Shown piece after piece: positions 11,801-26,800 of a stretch of DNA of 64,000 nucleotides. The notes beneath the pieces were generated by a model. That model was given only the letters and a program-made list of their open reading frames with translations. It searched no databases and was not told where the DNA came from. The stretch's first letter is position 1, and every line of letters begins with the position of its first letter. Origin of the DNA: Schistosoma haematobium (taxonomy: Eukaryota > Platyhelminthes > Trematoda > Strigeidida > Schistosomatidae); assembly GCF_000699445.3 (NCBI RefSeq), contig NC_067200.1, positions 15,940,510-16,004,509 on the forward strand, given 5' to 3'. The position numbers and the translations under genes were made by a program.

Positions 11801-14800
11801 ATCGACCATATCTTCATCAACAATAAGTTCAGGAGGACAATGGAGGATGTGAGAACTAAGAGAGGAGCTGATATAGCATCAGATCATCACTTGCTGGTCG
11901 CCAAGATGAAATTGAAACTCAAGAAGCACCGGACAATGGGGAGGACAACAGCATAAAAGTTTAATACGGCCTTTCTTCGGGATACTGACAAACTCAGTGA
12001 ATTCAAGATAGCCCTCAGTAATAGGTTCCAGGCCTTTCACGATCTACTCAATGGAGAGGGAACTACTATGAAGAGCAACTGGAGGGGGATCAAAGAGGCA
12101 ATCACTTCAGCATGTCATGAGGTTCTGGGCTACAAGAAGCACCACCACAAGGAATGGATCACTGTTGATACACTGGATAGGATTCAAGAAAGGAGGAACA
12201 AGAAGGCAGCAATCAATAACAGCCGAACAAGATCAGAAAAAGCCAAGGCACAAGCTGAATACACAGAAGTAAACAAGCCAGTGAAAAGGAGCATCAGAAC
12301 TGACAAACGTAAATATGTGGAGGACTTAGCAATGACGGCGGAAAAAGCTGCAAGAGGAGGAAACATGAGGCAACTGCATGACACAACAAAGAAACTACCT
12401 GGAAATTACCGTAAACCAGAACGACCAGTGGAAAGAAAAGAGGGTAAAGTAATCACCAACATCGAAACAGGTGGGTAGAACACTTCAAAGAACTCTTGAA
12501 TCGACCAGCCCCACTGAACCCACCCAACATCGAAGCAGCACCCACCGACCTCCCAATCAATGTTGGCCCACCAACAATTGATGAGACTAGTATGGCCATC
12601 AGACAAATCAAGAGTGGCAAAGCAGCAGGATCAGACAACATTCCAACAGAGGCACTGAAAGCAGACGTAGCGGTAACTGCAAGGATACTCCACTTTATTT
12701 TCAGCAAGATTTGGGATGGAGGAAAAGTGCCAACAGACTGGAAAGAAAGACTTCTGAACAAGATACCAAAGGAATGCGATCTCAGCAAGTGTGAGAACTA
12801 CAGAGGTATCACTCTTCTCTCAATACCAGGAAAAGTCTTCAACAGGGTATTGTTAAACAGAATGAAGGACTCCGTATATGCCTAACTTCGAGACCAACAG
12901 GCAGGATTCCGTAGGGATCGATCGTGTACAGATCAAATCGCAACTCTACGGATCATTGTGGAACAATCGATTGGATGGAATTCATCACTCTACATCAACT
13001 TCATTGACTACGAGGAAGCATTTGATAACGTGGACAGAACAACACTACGGAAGCATCTTCGATACTACGGCGTGCCTCAGAAGATAGTCACTATCATACG
13101 GAATTTCTATGATAGATTAAACTGCAAAATTGTGCATGGAGGACAATTGACAAACTCGTTCGAGGTAAAGACCGGTGTCAGGTAAGGTTGCTTACTCTCA
13201 CCCTTTCTCTCTCTCCTGGTGATCGACTGGATCATGAAGACGTCAACATCTGAAGAGAAACGCGGGATACAGTGGACATCTAGGGTGCATTTGGACGATC
13301 TAGACTTCGCAGATTATCTGGCCCTCCTATCGCAATCGCAACAACAAATGCAGGAGAAAACGACCAGTGTAGCAACAGCCTCAGCAGCAGTAGGTCTCAA
13401 CATACACAAAGGGAAAAGCAAGATTCTCCGATACAACACAGCATGCACCAATCAGATCACACCTGACGGAGAAGCCTTAGAAGATGTCGAAACCTTTACA
13501 TATCTGGCCAGTATCATTGATGAACACGGTGGATCTGATGCAGATGTGAAGGCGCGAATCGGCAAACAAGAGCAGCATATTTACAACCGAAGAAAATCTT
13601 GAACTCGAAACAATTGTCAACCGACAACAAAGTCAGAATTTTCAATACAAATGTCAAGACGGTTCTACTGTATGGAGCGGAAACTTGGAGAACTACGAAA
13701 ACCACCATCCAGACGATACAAGTGTTTACTACCGGCTGTCTACGCGTAATACTTCGGATCCGTTGGCCGGACACTATTAACAACAACCTACTATGGGAGA
13801 AAACAAACCAGATCCTAGCGGAGGAAGAAATTAGGAAGAAGCGCTGGAAGTGGATAGGACACACATTGAGGAAAGCACCCAACTGCATCATAAGACAAGC
13901 CCTCACATGGAATCCTCAAGGCCGAAGGACAAGAGGAAGACCAAAGAACACATTACGCCGGGAAATGGAGACAGACACTAGAAAAATGAACAATAATTGG
14001 ATGGAACTAGAAAAGCAGGCCCAGGACAGAGTTGGTTGGAGAATGCTGGTCGGCGGCCTATGCTCCATTGGCAGTAACAGGCGTAAGTAAGTAAGTAATA
14101 GTGGAAGCTGATACTGGTGTTCTGGATTTAACAGTCAAAGCTAGGCAGGGAAAAGGAACAATAAGGACTCTAGGCTGTTGATATCGTGCACACTATATTA
14201 TATCAGATGGTTGGAGGCAATCGGCAAAAAATCCTGGACCGATATTTTATGGTGTGTCGTCCAGTGTTGAACCACTTAGACTAATGGCCATATTACCACT
14301 TAATCGGTGGAATTACAAAAGTGGCATTGGTAACTACTCAGTGGTCGGTCGATTTATATATTTATAAAATCTCAATGAGTAGAAAATTGAATTTGCAACG
14401 TCATACAACCTAGTTTATTTTTCTTATTCAGAGAAATAACAAAAGAACTAAATTTACCTAAGTTTAAATAGTACAAATGGAATAAAGTAGGATATTTTGA
14501 GTATAATCAAAATCAGAATAAGTATGATAATGTTAATATTGTGTCGTTTTAGTTAAGGTATTTCTATGTGAGATCGGCCGATATTCAAGCGACTGTGGTT
14601 TTTTTCTTTAACCCTAATAATACATTTCCAGGATATGACCATAAGTAATGGAAAATAGTGGGTTTTTTTAATTGGTAGCGAAATGAGTGCTCAATATGTT
14701 CAGGTACACACTGTTCTCCACTCATACATATAAAGATTACAGAATTCTGAGGTTGAAACCACGTTGGAACTTAAATCCAAACTAGTGAAAACGTAATTAC

Positions 14801-17800
14801 CTGAGTTCATTGCCAGTGAAAAGATAATCATCCCATAAATTGTTGATTTTTATATCCATCCTAAAACAATCTTAACCGATTGTGTCACTTTTAAAAGGAT
14901 TAATATTATTGGGCGACATATTTGAGTGAAAAACAGGGAAGTCATGACGATTTGTTCAATAATGAGTGGGGAGATGTGAGCAACAAATTTAAACCAGTCA
15001 TTTTAATGCTATTCTAAACCAACTGTCTAAAAAACACAACTCATATTGAATGCATGTGACTGCCAGTGTAAATCACCACACTGAGAGAAAAAGTTCTTTG
15101 TATTTCTTAGTCTTTTAATTTGAACTTGTGAGCTGGAGTTATGTGGATTAGTATTATTTATTGTGGTTGCCGTTACATCTATTTTCGCTGCCGAAGCTTA
15201 CAGTAAATACTGTTATTTAACAGACAGAACAATGAAGAAGTATATCAGTTCAAGTTTTTTTTTTAATGCTCGATCCTATACTGACAACAGAAGATCCAAT
15301 GTGTTCATCACATGACCAAATGGGAGCCTCGGATTCCCACTTTATTAAACCTCTAGTGAGAATGCCAGTAATACATCTGAGTAGTCACAAGTACTTTTTA
15401 CTATTTAGACTTTTAACTCATGTGTTTATTAGTATGAAAATATAAGAACACAACGAACCACCACTAGCGAGTTTCAATAATTACACAACGAGGGAACTTT
15501 TGATGAGAAGCTGAAATTCCTAGTTAATTGACTGTAATTAATAAATGGTAAACAATAAGCTAACAACTCACGAGATGAAATATGCCTTACGACTAAGTCA
15601 ATGTAAAAAATACAATAAAACAATCATAAAACTGTCTAATAAATAATCGATGGATGTTTAAGCTGGAAACAGTGTGTGTCTCCGCTAAAAAGTGCTGCTT
15701 TCCAGCGAGGTGTATATGAAAAACAACAAACTCAAAACAGTTGAAAATATTTACCTATATACAACATAATGAATCCTAGTACTTAATAGTTTAAAAAATT
15801 TTAACGTTTAAGTGAGAAAATTCAGAGTTTCAGCAACAGACAAGTACTGTGAAATATGAATGATTTTTTTTATTTAAGTACTCGGTAAATATTTAGCCCT
15901 AGAATAAATACATTCACACAAATTGTGCACCATAGATATTGCCATTGAGTAACTAGTATCTAGATTATAAGTCCCAAATAGGGTGAAATGCACATTCTTT
16001 ATTCCATTGATAGCCACTAACTATATCTGCCTTAGAAACGTTAAAAGTAAAGTTAACAAGCTGACAGTAGAAGAAATTGAGAAACTAGTCACTTTGAAAA
16101 GACTCCATCGCGAAAAATTTATAGCCCAATGAGGACAATTTAACTGTAATGATTCGTGAACATACATCAGACACAGTAGAAGATTACATCGAGCATCAAT
16201 TAAAACTACTTAAGCTAGAGGTGAACAAGGATCATGATAAACCAAATGCGTATCAAACTTTATACGAATTTCAGAAATTTTTTGAGTAAATGACAAGTGA
16301 TAATAAAACTAATCTTGTCAACTTTATTCATTTCTGCACAAGGAAAGCTAAGGAAGCCATAGAGCAATGTATGTTAGCTAAGGATAAACTGGAAGAAATA
16401 TTTGAACGCAATTATGTGGTTGTTACATAGGTTCAAGACTTGTATATTTCTAAAAGAACATTATACAGTCCGATCACCAAACCGAGATGTAGTAATTCGC
16501 ATTTACTTTTAGTGGTATGAGGGGACAAGGTTTTATTATCATCGGTGTGTAACTACCGCACTCCTGATAGGATTAACTATAAAATGTCACAGGTATCTGC
16601 CAGAATTTCTAAAGGTATTGTTTTCTCCACTAGGTCCGAAGGTAAGGTCATGGTTTCGAATCCGTCTGGATTCCTGTATGAATACTAATGACAAGTCTCG
16701 AACTTGGAGAATGTCCACGGCTCACTGATTGTCGATGGTTTTCCAGTTGGTATTAGATCTAGACGTTAATAACTTTATCATATCACCTTATTTATTCAAA
16801 ATATATAGAAACATACACAAAACCGCCTAATTTAATAAGATATGAATTCTTCGTTACTAGTAGCACTTTAGTCTCAAATAAATCATTATAATATTACCTC
16901 CAATATAACGATATTTTATAGCTCTGCATTTTGTCTCATTCTGTGCACAACTTTCGCTCCATTTCTGATCTAATCGCCTAGATATGACTTCTTGTTTACG
17001 TTGTTCACGTCTACGCAAAAGTTGAACGATTACATTTAGTCGAACTTCTTGCATTCTGTACAGGAGAAAAATCAACGAAAGTATGAAAACTCGACTAATC
17101 GATAAATAAATGCGTTATCATTGAAGAAAAATTAAGGACAATTCAGTTAAGAAAATGCTTTCAAAAATGTCATTTTCCTTAACTGTGTTGGGGGTTAGGT
17201 AATCCTACCCCATTCTCACAATTCCGAAGAAATTTTTATATATGAAAATTGAATTCAGTGGGGATATGGCACGGACAATGAAGAACGGACTGTCCGGTCC
17301 CCTGAGAAAGGCCTTTATTCAACAGGGCCTCGGATCTTTTTATCCAGAAAGCAAATCATTCGGGAAAGTGTCAAGTATAAGTGTCTGGTTTGCACTGCCT
17401 CAGCTTACTTGATCTTGTGAAGTAGTGCATTGGCCGTTCAAAAGAGTACAATTCCCAAAGTAATATCCAAGCACAACAGTAATCATGTATTTATAGAGGA
17501 ATTCAAATCAAAAACCAACTTATTCCATAAACAGATAATCAACTGTGATTACGTGCTACCAAAAAACTTCACGCTGAAGATGATTTTCAAAGGAAATTTA
17601 TACGACGCTGAAGCCAAAGTAATTCCACCGGTAGCACTTCTAACGTTACTGCCGGTCCCAAGCCCAGGTAGAGGAGGAGACAGTCTCAAAATGCTCTGGT
17701 ACGGTCGAAAATGGGGAGAGTCAGCTCTCCCTCACGAAATGCTCTCACATGGCCACGTGTACACAGCCACTGCCAGGGAAGTCCTACTCGCTGCCTTCCC

Positions 17801-20800
17801 GCGGACGGGGTGTTGTCTACGAAATTGAGAGGGTGAAAAGCGAATGCCCGGAGCTTTAACTGGGTTAGTGGATAAGGAAGATCCACCTAGCGGAGTTGGA
17901 AAACCCTGATTCCAAACCAATGGTGCATATGGGCTCTAGGATCCTGAAAGAAAAAATGGCGAATGAACAAATTATTGGTCACCGGCTACCATGCGACTGC
18001 ATCTCCTGACGTCACTCCACTGCCTTGTGGATTAGACCTTTAGGTCAAAGGCTCCGGGTGTGGCCCACTAAGAAAACCACCTGTTTCGGTCTGGGCACCC
18101 GGACAGTATCCCAACCCCCAAAAAATCGAGCGATTTATGTGGCGAAAACCTATTTGATGCCTCCTTGTACCAATGTTTATCTGTTTAAATAAACAAATAA
18201 ATAAGAAGAGGAGGTTTGGGCATAAAGTCAGCGATCCCATCCCGTAGAAAACAACCTTAATAAAAAACGCTAAGCAAATTAAACAATCTAAACTCTGTCC
18301 TGGAAGTTGAAGGGTCTTTATTCAGAAGAATTATGATGTCTCGTTGTGAAAGCCGAGATTCTTCGGAAGTCACAAAGCCAATGCCCCTTCTAACAACCAA
18401 GGGAACAACTAATATAGGTACCGCCATGTTGCAACTCCTCATTCCCGTAGCTATTTGACTGGTCCTCCCGGTCTCCCACATTGTCCCATTAGATCAATGC
18501 TGGACAGAAAAGGTTAGATTTGAGAGAAATGCTGCTGTACACAGGTCATGAAAAATAAAGTGCTCCGCACACTCAGGAAGTTGCTCTGATGCTGTCCAAA
18601 GAAGCACGTAAAGCATTTGTAGGATAGGAATCTCATGGATCCAGAATCATCAAGGCGTCCCTCAAAACAAAGAAGGAGGGAATCACAATGCATGTTACCT
18701 AGTGTTGTGCACCCACCAATGATAGAAACGACAAAGATAACGATCAGTTTTACGAGAGGCTGCAATCGGTCATAGCGAAGTACTCAGGAAAGGAACTGAG
18801 CATACCGATAGGAGACCTAAACGCCAAAGTCGAAGTGGACAACATCGAGTATAGTTACATAATGGAACGACATGGACTGGGAGAAAGAGACGAAGACGGT
18901 AAGAGATTCGCGAATCTATGTGCATTCAACAATACAACCTTCCCTCGACATACTGAAAAACTCAACGAATTACGAATGGATCTCGGCAACACGTTCGAAG
19001 CCTCAAAGAAGAAGAAACTACTATGGAGGACAACTAGAAAGCGATCGAAAAAGCACGAACTTCAACGTGTCAGGAGTTTCTGTTGAATAGTCAATTAAGT
19101 GGAACTCGTCACTACACATCAACTTCCTTGACTATGACAAGGCGTTTGACAATATGGGTAGGAGAACATCATAGAACTTTGTTCGACACTATGGTGTAAC
19201 TGAGATCACCAACGTCATCCGGAATTCACAAGACGGCCCGTACTGCAAAGTCGTACATGGAGGACAGCTGATACACGCATTCCGTGTGAGGACCAGAGTC
19301 AGACAAGGCTGCTTACTCTACCCCTTCCTCTTTCTTCTGGTGGTCGACTGGATTATGAAGACCTCCACATCTGAGGGGAAGCACGGAATACAATGGACAG
19401 CTCGGAATCAATTAGAAGATTTGGACTTCGCACACGACCTACCCCTTCTATCTCATACACACGAACAAATACAGATGAAGACAACTAGTATGGCTGCAGC
19501 CTCTGAATCAGTAGGTCTCAACATACACAAGAGAAGAAGCATGATCCTTAAATGAAACACGGAGAACGCCAACTCAATCACACTTGATGGGAAGCTCTGG
19601 AAGAGGTGGAAACTTCACATACCTGGGAAGCTTCATCAGTGAACAAGGAGGATCCGATGAAGACGTAAAGGCAAGGATTGGCAAAGTAACGAACGCATCC
19701 CTATAATGGAAGAACATGTGGGACTCAAGACAACTGTCAGCCAATATCAAAATCAGAATCTTCAATACGAACGTCAAGACAGTCCAACTAAACGAAGCTG
19801 AAACTTGGAGAACTACTACAGCCATCATCAAGAAAGCACAAGTACTTATAGTCACTTGTCTACGCAAGTTAGTCAATGTCCGTTGGCTGGATACCATCAG
19901 CAACGACCTACTGTGGGAAAGAACAAACCAGCTTCCAGTTGAAGAGGAAATCAAGAAAACACACTGAAAGTGGATAGGTCATACATTGTAGAAGTCACCA
20001 AACTGGATCGCGAAGCAAGCGCCAACTTGGAATCATGAAGGGAAACGGAAAAGAGGAAGGCCAAAGAAAAGCTGCACGGAAAATTGGAAAGAGACATGAA
20101 AAGGATGAATAGCAACTGGAAACAACTAAAAAGTATTGTCCTGGACAGAGTTCAATGAAGAATGTTGTTGGGCGACTTATATTCCTCCTTGAAGTGTAAC
20201 AACGCAGTTAAAGTATGTATATAAAAATATGCGAAAAGTTAATGTTTTAACGCTAATTCGCACAATGTCCCTTGACGCTTGTTCTTTTCTAGCGCAGAAG
20301 TTTAACTCTTTCACGAGATTCAATCATGTAAAGTTAGATCTTTTGGATAATATGATGCAGTTGAGTCGCTGAATCTGTTTACAGAAGTCAAGTTTTAATG
20401 TAACTTTTCAAAATATTCAACATCTAGTGTTCCAAGTTTTTTAAGTTCAATTAACTTGTGATAAAACATGTGATTCTAATTTCAATTAACTGTAATTTTG
20501 AAAGAATCATTTTCGATATACATTGTAATTATTTTATTTTAAGACTAATTCAACTGTTTATTTGTTGAATTCAGGAAGAATCTGAAAGACAAGAAGTAGC
20601 TGTAATTATGTTGCAACAATTAATTCGCGGGCGTGCAATTCAGACTCAAATGTATGAGGGTAAACGAAAACGTAGTGAATTAATTGCTGAGTCAAGGTCA
20701 ACGCATGCTCTGTTAGAAGATGAACAAGCTCAAAAAAAACGTGAAAAATTAACAATTTTAACAAAACAAGAAGATTTCAGTCATCTTTTGCATCAAGTAA

Positions 20801-23800
20801 ATCATTTTATTTAAATTCATCATCGTTATATTGATGTGATTAGAATGCATTAATCCTTCATAGATGAAGGCCAAAGGAAAGCTGCACGGAGAATTGAAAG
20901 GAGACATGAAAAGAATGAATAGCAACTAAAAAGGATTGTTGAAAGCTGGTATCAAATGGAGAATCGTTGGAAAATGCAGAGAACCGAACTACTTTCCTTA
21001 CTAGTGTAGCGGTAAAAGATTTGGAAAATAAATTGTTCTGTAAGTCTTCGACAATAATGCTGATCCCATTATTTTGACTTGGCACACTTGAATGAAGGCG
21101 CTTGCTCACGCATCCGCACCGAATATATTGTGCTGCGCGTCGCTTGCAACAATTAGGTAACTTAGTTCAAGCGCTTCCCGAAGTATCGATAGCCTTTTCA
21201 ATTATACCTGCGAACCCCTTAGCATTGAGTCCTAGGGCAGAACTAACGCTCTTAGACTGGATCCCAGTGGACAGTTGCTTGCGTGCTGTCCAACTAAACG
21301 GAACACTAAGGACTCGGAAAGATAAGGACGCTCGTTGTTGCCTCTCCGTCCTCTCTGTCTACTCTCCCACTGACTCCAGCTCAAATGAGGTGAGAGATGA
21401 GTTTTACAGAAAGTTTTCTGACCTTCAAAACGTTAGGTGCCCTGATGTAGTAATGGTGGTTGGTGACTTCAATGTACACTTAGATAAATTAATCGAAAAT
21501 CAAGGACAGCTGAGTGGATCTTATGGTGTCGTGGCTCAAAGAACAGATAATCGCGATCGTCTAATGCAGCTATGATCAGATAACCGCCTGTTCCTTGCAA
21601 ATACTAACTTTAAGCATAAGGAAAAACATATTTTGACATGGCGACCCCCGAATTCGTCCCAACGTTGGACCCAAACAGATCACATTGCTGTCGGCCATCG
21701 ATGGAGAGGCTCAATAGAAGACTGACGCTTGTTGTGGAGCACATGCTTGGATTCACATGATGCTCTAGTGCGAGCGCGTATTTGTCTGCGTCTCACTGGA
21801 CGTAGGTAAGACGATTCAAAGAAACCTCTTAGGGTTCTACTCAATGATAGCTAAGCTAAGAATATATTTCAGGAACAACTAGAAAACACGGTTAGGCAGC
21901 CATGTAAGTGATATCCACCCCGAGGCAGCGTGGAATGATATCCGAAAAGCTGTGGAAACAGCAGTGATATCTGCTAGGACAGTAAACCATAAGGTTAGGG
22001 AAAAATACTGGGTCTGAGCAGCATCCACCGCAGTGATAGATGCTCGAAAACTCATCCCATCTGGCTCTAAACATGACAAAGAGCGGAGTCAGCTTAAGCG
22101 CAGGCTGATAAGGAGCCTACGCAATGATCGTGAACAGTGGTGGGTAGCGAAAGCAAGAGAGACGGAAAAGGCAGAGGCAATAGGTAATAGCAGACAATTG
22201 TTCAGACTTGTTAAGGAAACCGATATTAGGAAACCGACTGTTAGCGAAACTATTTCAGAAAAAGAAGGACATATTGTTCATTCTCAATTTAGGAGATTGG
22301 ATGGATGGGCAGAACACTTTAGGGATCAGTTCAACTGGCCTTCAACCACACTTCGGTTTCCCACGATCTCCAGTCGACCTGAATGACCAGTTGATGTAAG
22401 TCCTCCAACTCTTGACAAGGTCCAAAAGCTATAGGAAATCTGAAGCGTGGGAGAGCAACAGGTTCTGACAGGTTTACTCTTGAGATTTTTAAGGATGGCA
22501 GTCCAGTACTAGCAGCGAGATTGACTGAGGTCTTAGGCAGAATCCGGGAACTGGATGTAATCCCATCTGACTGGTCTCAACCACTGATTGTGCCAGTCTA
22601 TAAGAAAGGGCAAAAGTCCTCTTGTTACAATCACAGAGGAATCAGTTTGACTAATATATTGTCTAAAACATTGGCTTCAATAATGTGTCGACGCCTAACT
22701 AAAGCTCTTGAAGAGCAGAACTAGAGAAAACCAGACTGGTTTTCGACCTGGATGTGGCTGTGTGAACCAGATATTCACACTACGTCAGGTCCTAGAACAT
22801 AGACACACATTCAGACGTCCCACAATAATAGTACTTTTCGACCTTAAGGCGGCATTTGACTCTGTTGATAGTGAGGATATATGGCAGTGTTTGTCAATGA
22901 AAGGAGTACCAAGGAAATACATTAACCTTATACAGGCTCTCTCTCTCCCTACACAACTGGTCGAGTCAGAGCTTATGGCGAACTGTCATCAGAATTGATT
23001 ACCTCGAATGTTCTTCAGGGCTGTCAACTCTCTCCATTTTTGCTTAACTTTGTTGTTGACGTGCTTTTAGAGATAATGCTTTCTTCATCTAAATTTCCAG
23101 GAGATAAACTTTTACCGGGCGGTTCACTTGTTGACTTAGAGTATGCCAATGAGAGTTCTATTTGGTGAAGACGCTGACAAAATGCAGTCTTCTGACCACC
23201 GTAAGCAACAATGCAAGCATGTTCTGAAGGCGATTCTCCCCTCGAAATGCAACATGTCACTTCAGGGTTGAGTTGCATCGGCACCTGAACTAATGATGGG
23301 GAGTGATGGAGTTGAGTGTATCGACCGCTTCACTTATCTTCGGAGTCTCGTCAGCCCTTGTGGTCTAGTGTGTGACGAAACGTCAGCACGGATACAGAAG
23401 GCTTGACTGGCTTTCTCCAACTTGCGTCATTTATTGCGTAGGCGAGATATCCGTCTATCAACCAAAGGACGGGTTTACTGCTCAGCAGTTCGTTCCGGCC
23501 TACTTTATGGCAGTGAAACATGGCCGGTAAGAGTAGAGGATATTGGTAGGTCACTAGTATTCGATCGTGGATGTCTTCAAAGCATTGCTCATATATCCTG
23601 GGACCACCAAGTAAGTAATGTAGTTGTTAGGAAACGGATGCTAGGTAGGGACGGCAAATCAATTGAAGTAGTGAAACTTCATCAGTTGAGATGGCTGAGA
23701 CATGTGTTACGTATACACAACCACCGACTGCCCGAACGAGCGATGTTTTATGGTGTACGAGTAGGTTGGAAGAAAGCTAGGGGTGGCCAGACCGAAACAT

Positions 23801-26800
23801 GGTACAAATCCATGAGGTCATTGGCAAGTGGACTGAGCAGTGTCTGTAGGTGTAGACTACCTGGTTGGGATCCGCGAGATGATAGCAACCAACGGTCAGA
23901 GACCTTGAATGAAATGACTCAAAATCGTTTGCAAAGTTGCAGGTGCATCCACTTTTATGTTCTCGCAAATTCTAATTGTCTGAATTTTTCATCTCCCTTC
24001 CTTTTTCTCTTTCCAATTTTTTTCACTGGGTTATACTCATTGAACAACATTTTCAAACCCTAATCTATCCGATTACTGCTTATACTTTTACCACCTCTAC
24101 CACCATGTGATTTGAATAGACAATTGTACCTCTGTGCTAATGTGGTATGGCAACTTAAATTGACGTATGTACGTACGGAGTTCTATGGCGTTATTGACTG
24201 ACTGGCTGACCTTGATTTCTGATTTCTAATTTGACTGGATTGGCATACTTCAATTGGGACGGTGTCATGTGTAAAGGCGTTGTCAAACTCTGAATATCTG
24301 TGGCATCTTTACTAGTTTGGGAGCGTTCAATAATGAATATCTACAGCCTTAACGGCAACTCAAGCCAAGACCTTTATGCCCCGTACCAAGTACTAAATAT
24401 GTGACCAGAGTTTCAGCTTCAATCAATTTGAAGAAAGTAAAAACTAATCAGACTCAAGCACCACGTTGGATAAACTGAGATTTAAACCACACCTACGTCT
24501 TAGGGCTCTTGATGAGTACAGGACAACGGTATAACAAACTTTTACAAATTTCTAGTTTCATTGTTTCCTTGATTCTACTTATCAGGAACGAAAATTGCTT
24601 TTTAAAGTGAATTCCTCGTCCATAAATTACATGACTGGAAAAGCTTAGTAATAATAAATTGACTGACTTACGCTTCAACCTCTCTTTCTCTGAAGTACCA
24701 TTCACGATTTTCTAAACCTTCCAAAATTTTACGTCGTTTGGCAATTTGTACCAGATTATTTGCAATATCTTTATACGGCGGTAAATTTGCTTCAATTTCT
24801 CGTCTTTGTCTTGCACGTTCAATTCTTTCAACATCAAATAATCCGACTGGAAGTCCATATCCATAACTCAACGAAGTTAATTTCAGTGTCTCAAGGTTTT
24901 TCCCTGTATTGACAACATACAATGGAGAATATGGGTCAGTTTGCGCCTCTGAATCACGATACATTGTCTGCACATAACGTGATATATAGACAGGTCGTTT
25001 CGGCCTTAGATCTATTTGGGTGATATTTTGATTTCCTACTAAAGAGTCCAACGTAATATCCATAATTTTCGGATTTCCTGAAGGCTGATATATGAAAAAA
25101 TTGCATTGTGATAAATATTACTGAAATCTCATCAAAACAAATAAATAAATCTTAACCACCAATCCTTGAATATTTGCTTTCCCCGTTTGGATGTCATACG
25201 AGTACTGTTTTGGGTGTCAGTAAACAGCGAAGCTACATTTATTTGACCAATTATTACACTCGATGTAATACTGACTAGAGTCCGTAACTGCTTAAATGGC
25301 TTAGTTAGGGCGCTTAAGTGAAAAAAATTTCCCATTTTGCTGAGAACTATTTACATGTTGCAAAGATGCGTACAACACTTTATTAATAAACTAGTAGAGT
25401 GATGCAATGAAACGTTAAACATTTAATATATTTGCGTAGAACTGTAGCCTGTGGACTGGCAATATCGGGAACAATATAAATCGTTGGTTAAATAATTCAA
25501 GCACTGTAGATTCATATTTGTTAAAATAGATATATCAGAAGGCGATCAAATCAAGAATAAGAGTTTTAGGCGAGTGGTCAGTGAATTAGAACATTTTCTA
25601 TGCCAGATTTTGATTTATTCTGCTGTATTGTCGGAATGATCTTACTAAACAATCGATTATGCTGATGAGCCAGCTGAAACAAGTCGTTGAACAATTTGTA
25701 TTGTAACTTTAACTGGGATAGAGATGCATGTTAAGCAAGGAGTTCAAAAACTGTTGCCTTTTATTTTGTTACAGATTCAGATCACCAGCTGGTTGTGGCC
25801 AAGATGAAACTAAAGCTAAAGAAACACTGGACAACCGGAGAAACGGCAGTACAAAGGTTCGATACAGCCTTACTTCGGCATACTAACAAACTCAATGAAG
25901 TCAAGATAAATCTCAACAACATATTACAAGCCTTATAGGACCTACTGAAAGAAGAAACTAGTATGGAGGACAACTGGAAAGGGATCAAAGAAGAATTAAC
26001 TTCAACGTGTTAGGAGGTGCTGGACCACAACAAACATCATCATAAGGAATGGATCTCTATGGAAGCCATGGACAAGATTCAAGAAAGGAAAAACAAAAAG
26101 ACAGCAGTTAACAACAGCCGAAAAAGAGAAGAAAGTCAAGGCACAAGCTAGATATACAGAAGCAAACAAGCAAGTGAAGAGAAGCATTATAGCCAACAAG
26201 CAGAAATATGTTGAAGAGCTAGCAACGACAGCGGAAAAAGCTTCAAGATAAGAAAATATGAGACAGCTATGTGACACAACGAAGAAACTAGCAGGGGAAT
26301 ATAATAAACCAGAGAGACTGGTCAGGGACAAAGAAGGCAAGACAGTCACAGAAACTCAAGAACAGAGGAACAGATGGGTAGGATACTTCGAGGAACTGTT
26401 GAATACACCAGCTCCACTGAGTCCACCAAACATCGGGGCAGCACACAAACCTTCTTATAGATGTCACTCCACCAACGATGGGAGAAATCACAACAGCCAT
26501 CAGACGAAGCAAGAGTGAGAAAGCAGCAGGACCTGACAACATACCAGCTAAAGCAACGAGGTCAAACAAAAAGTAACTGCAAAAATGCTTCACACTCTAT
26601 TCAGGAAGATTTGGGAGGGGAAACAAATGCCAACAGACTGGAAAGGATACCTCATCAAGATACTAAAGAAAGTAGATTTAAACAAGTGTGAGATATACAG
26701 AGGCATCAAACTACTATCGGTACCAGGAAACGTTTTCAACAGATTGTTGCTGAACTAGATGAAAGACTCAGTAGATGCCCATCTTTGTGATCAACAGGCC

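Noticed and set aside
1741..20181. Copies A and B as a pair of LTRs bounding one element
   Set aside because: They are direct repeats 16 kb apart but contain RTE coding sequence and host exons lie between them, so they are not LTRs.
23422..24063. 213-codon ORF as a host gene
   Set aside because: It is the C-terminal region of the SR2-like RTE protein ([27 protein letters not shown]) running into its 3' UTR.
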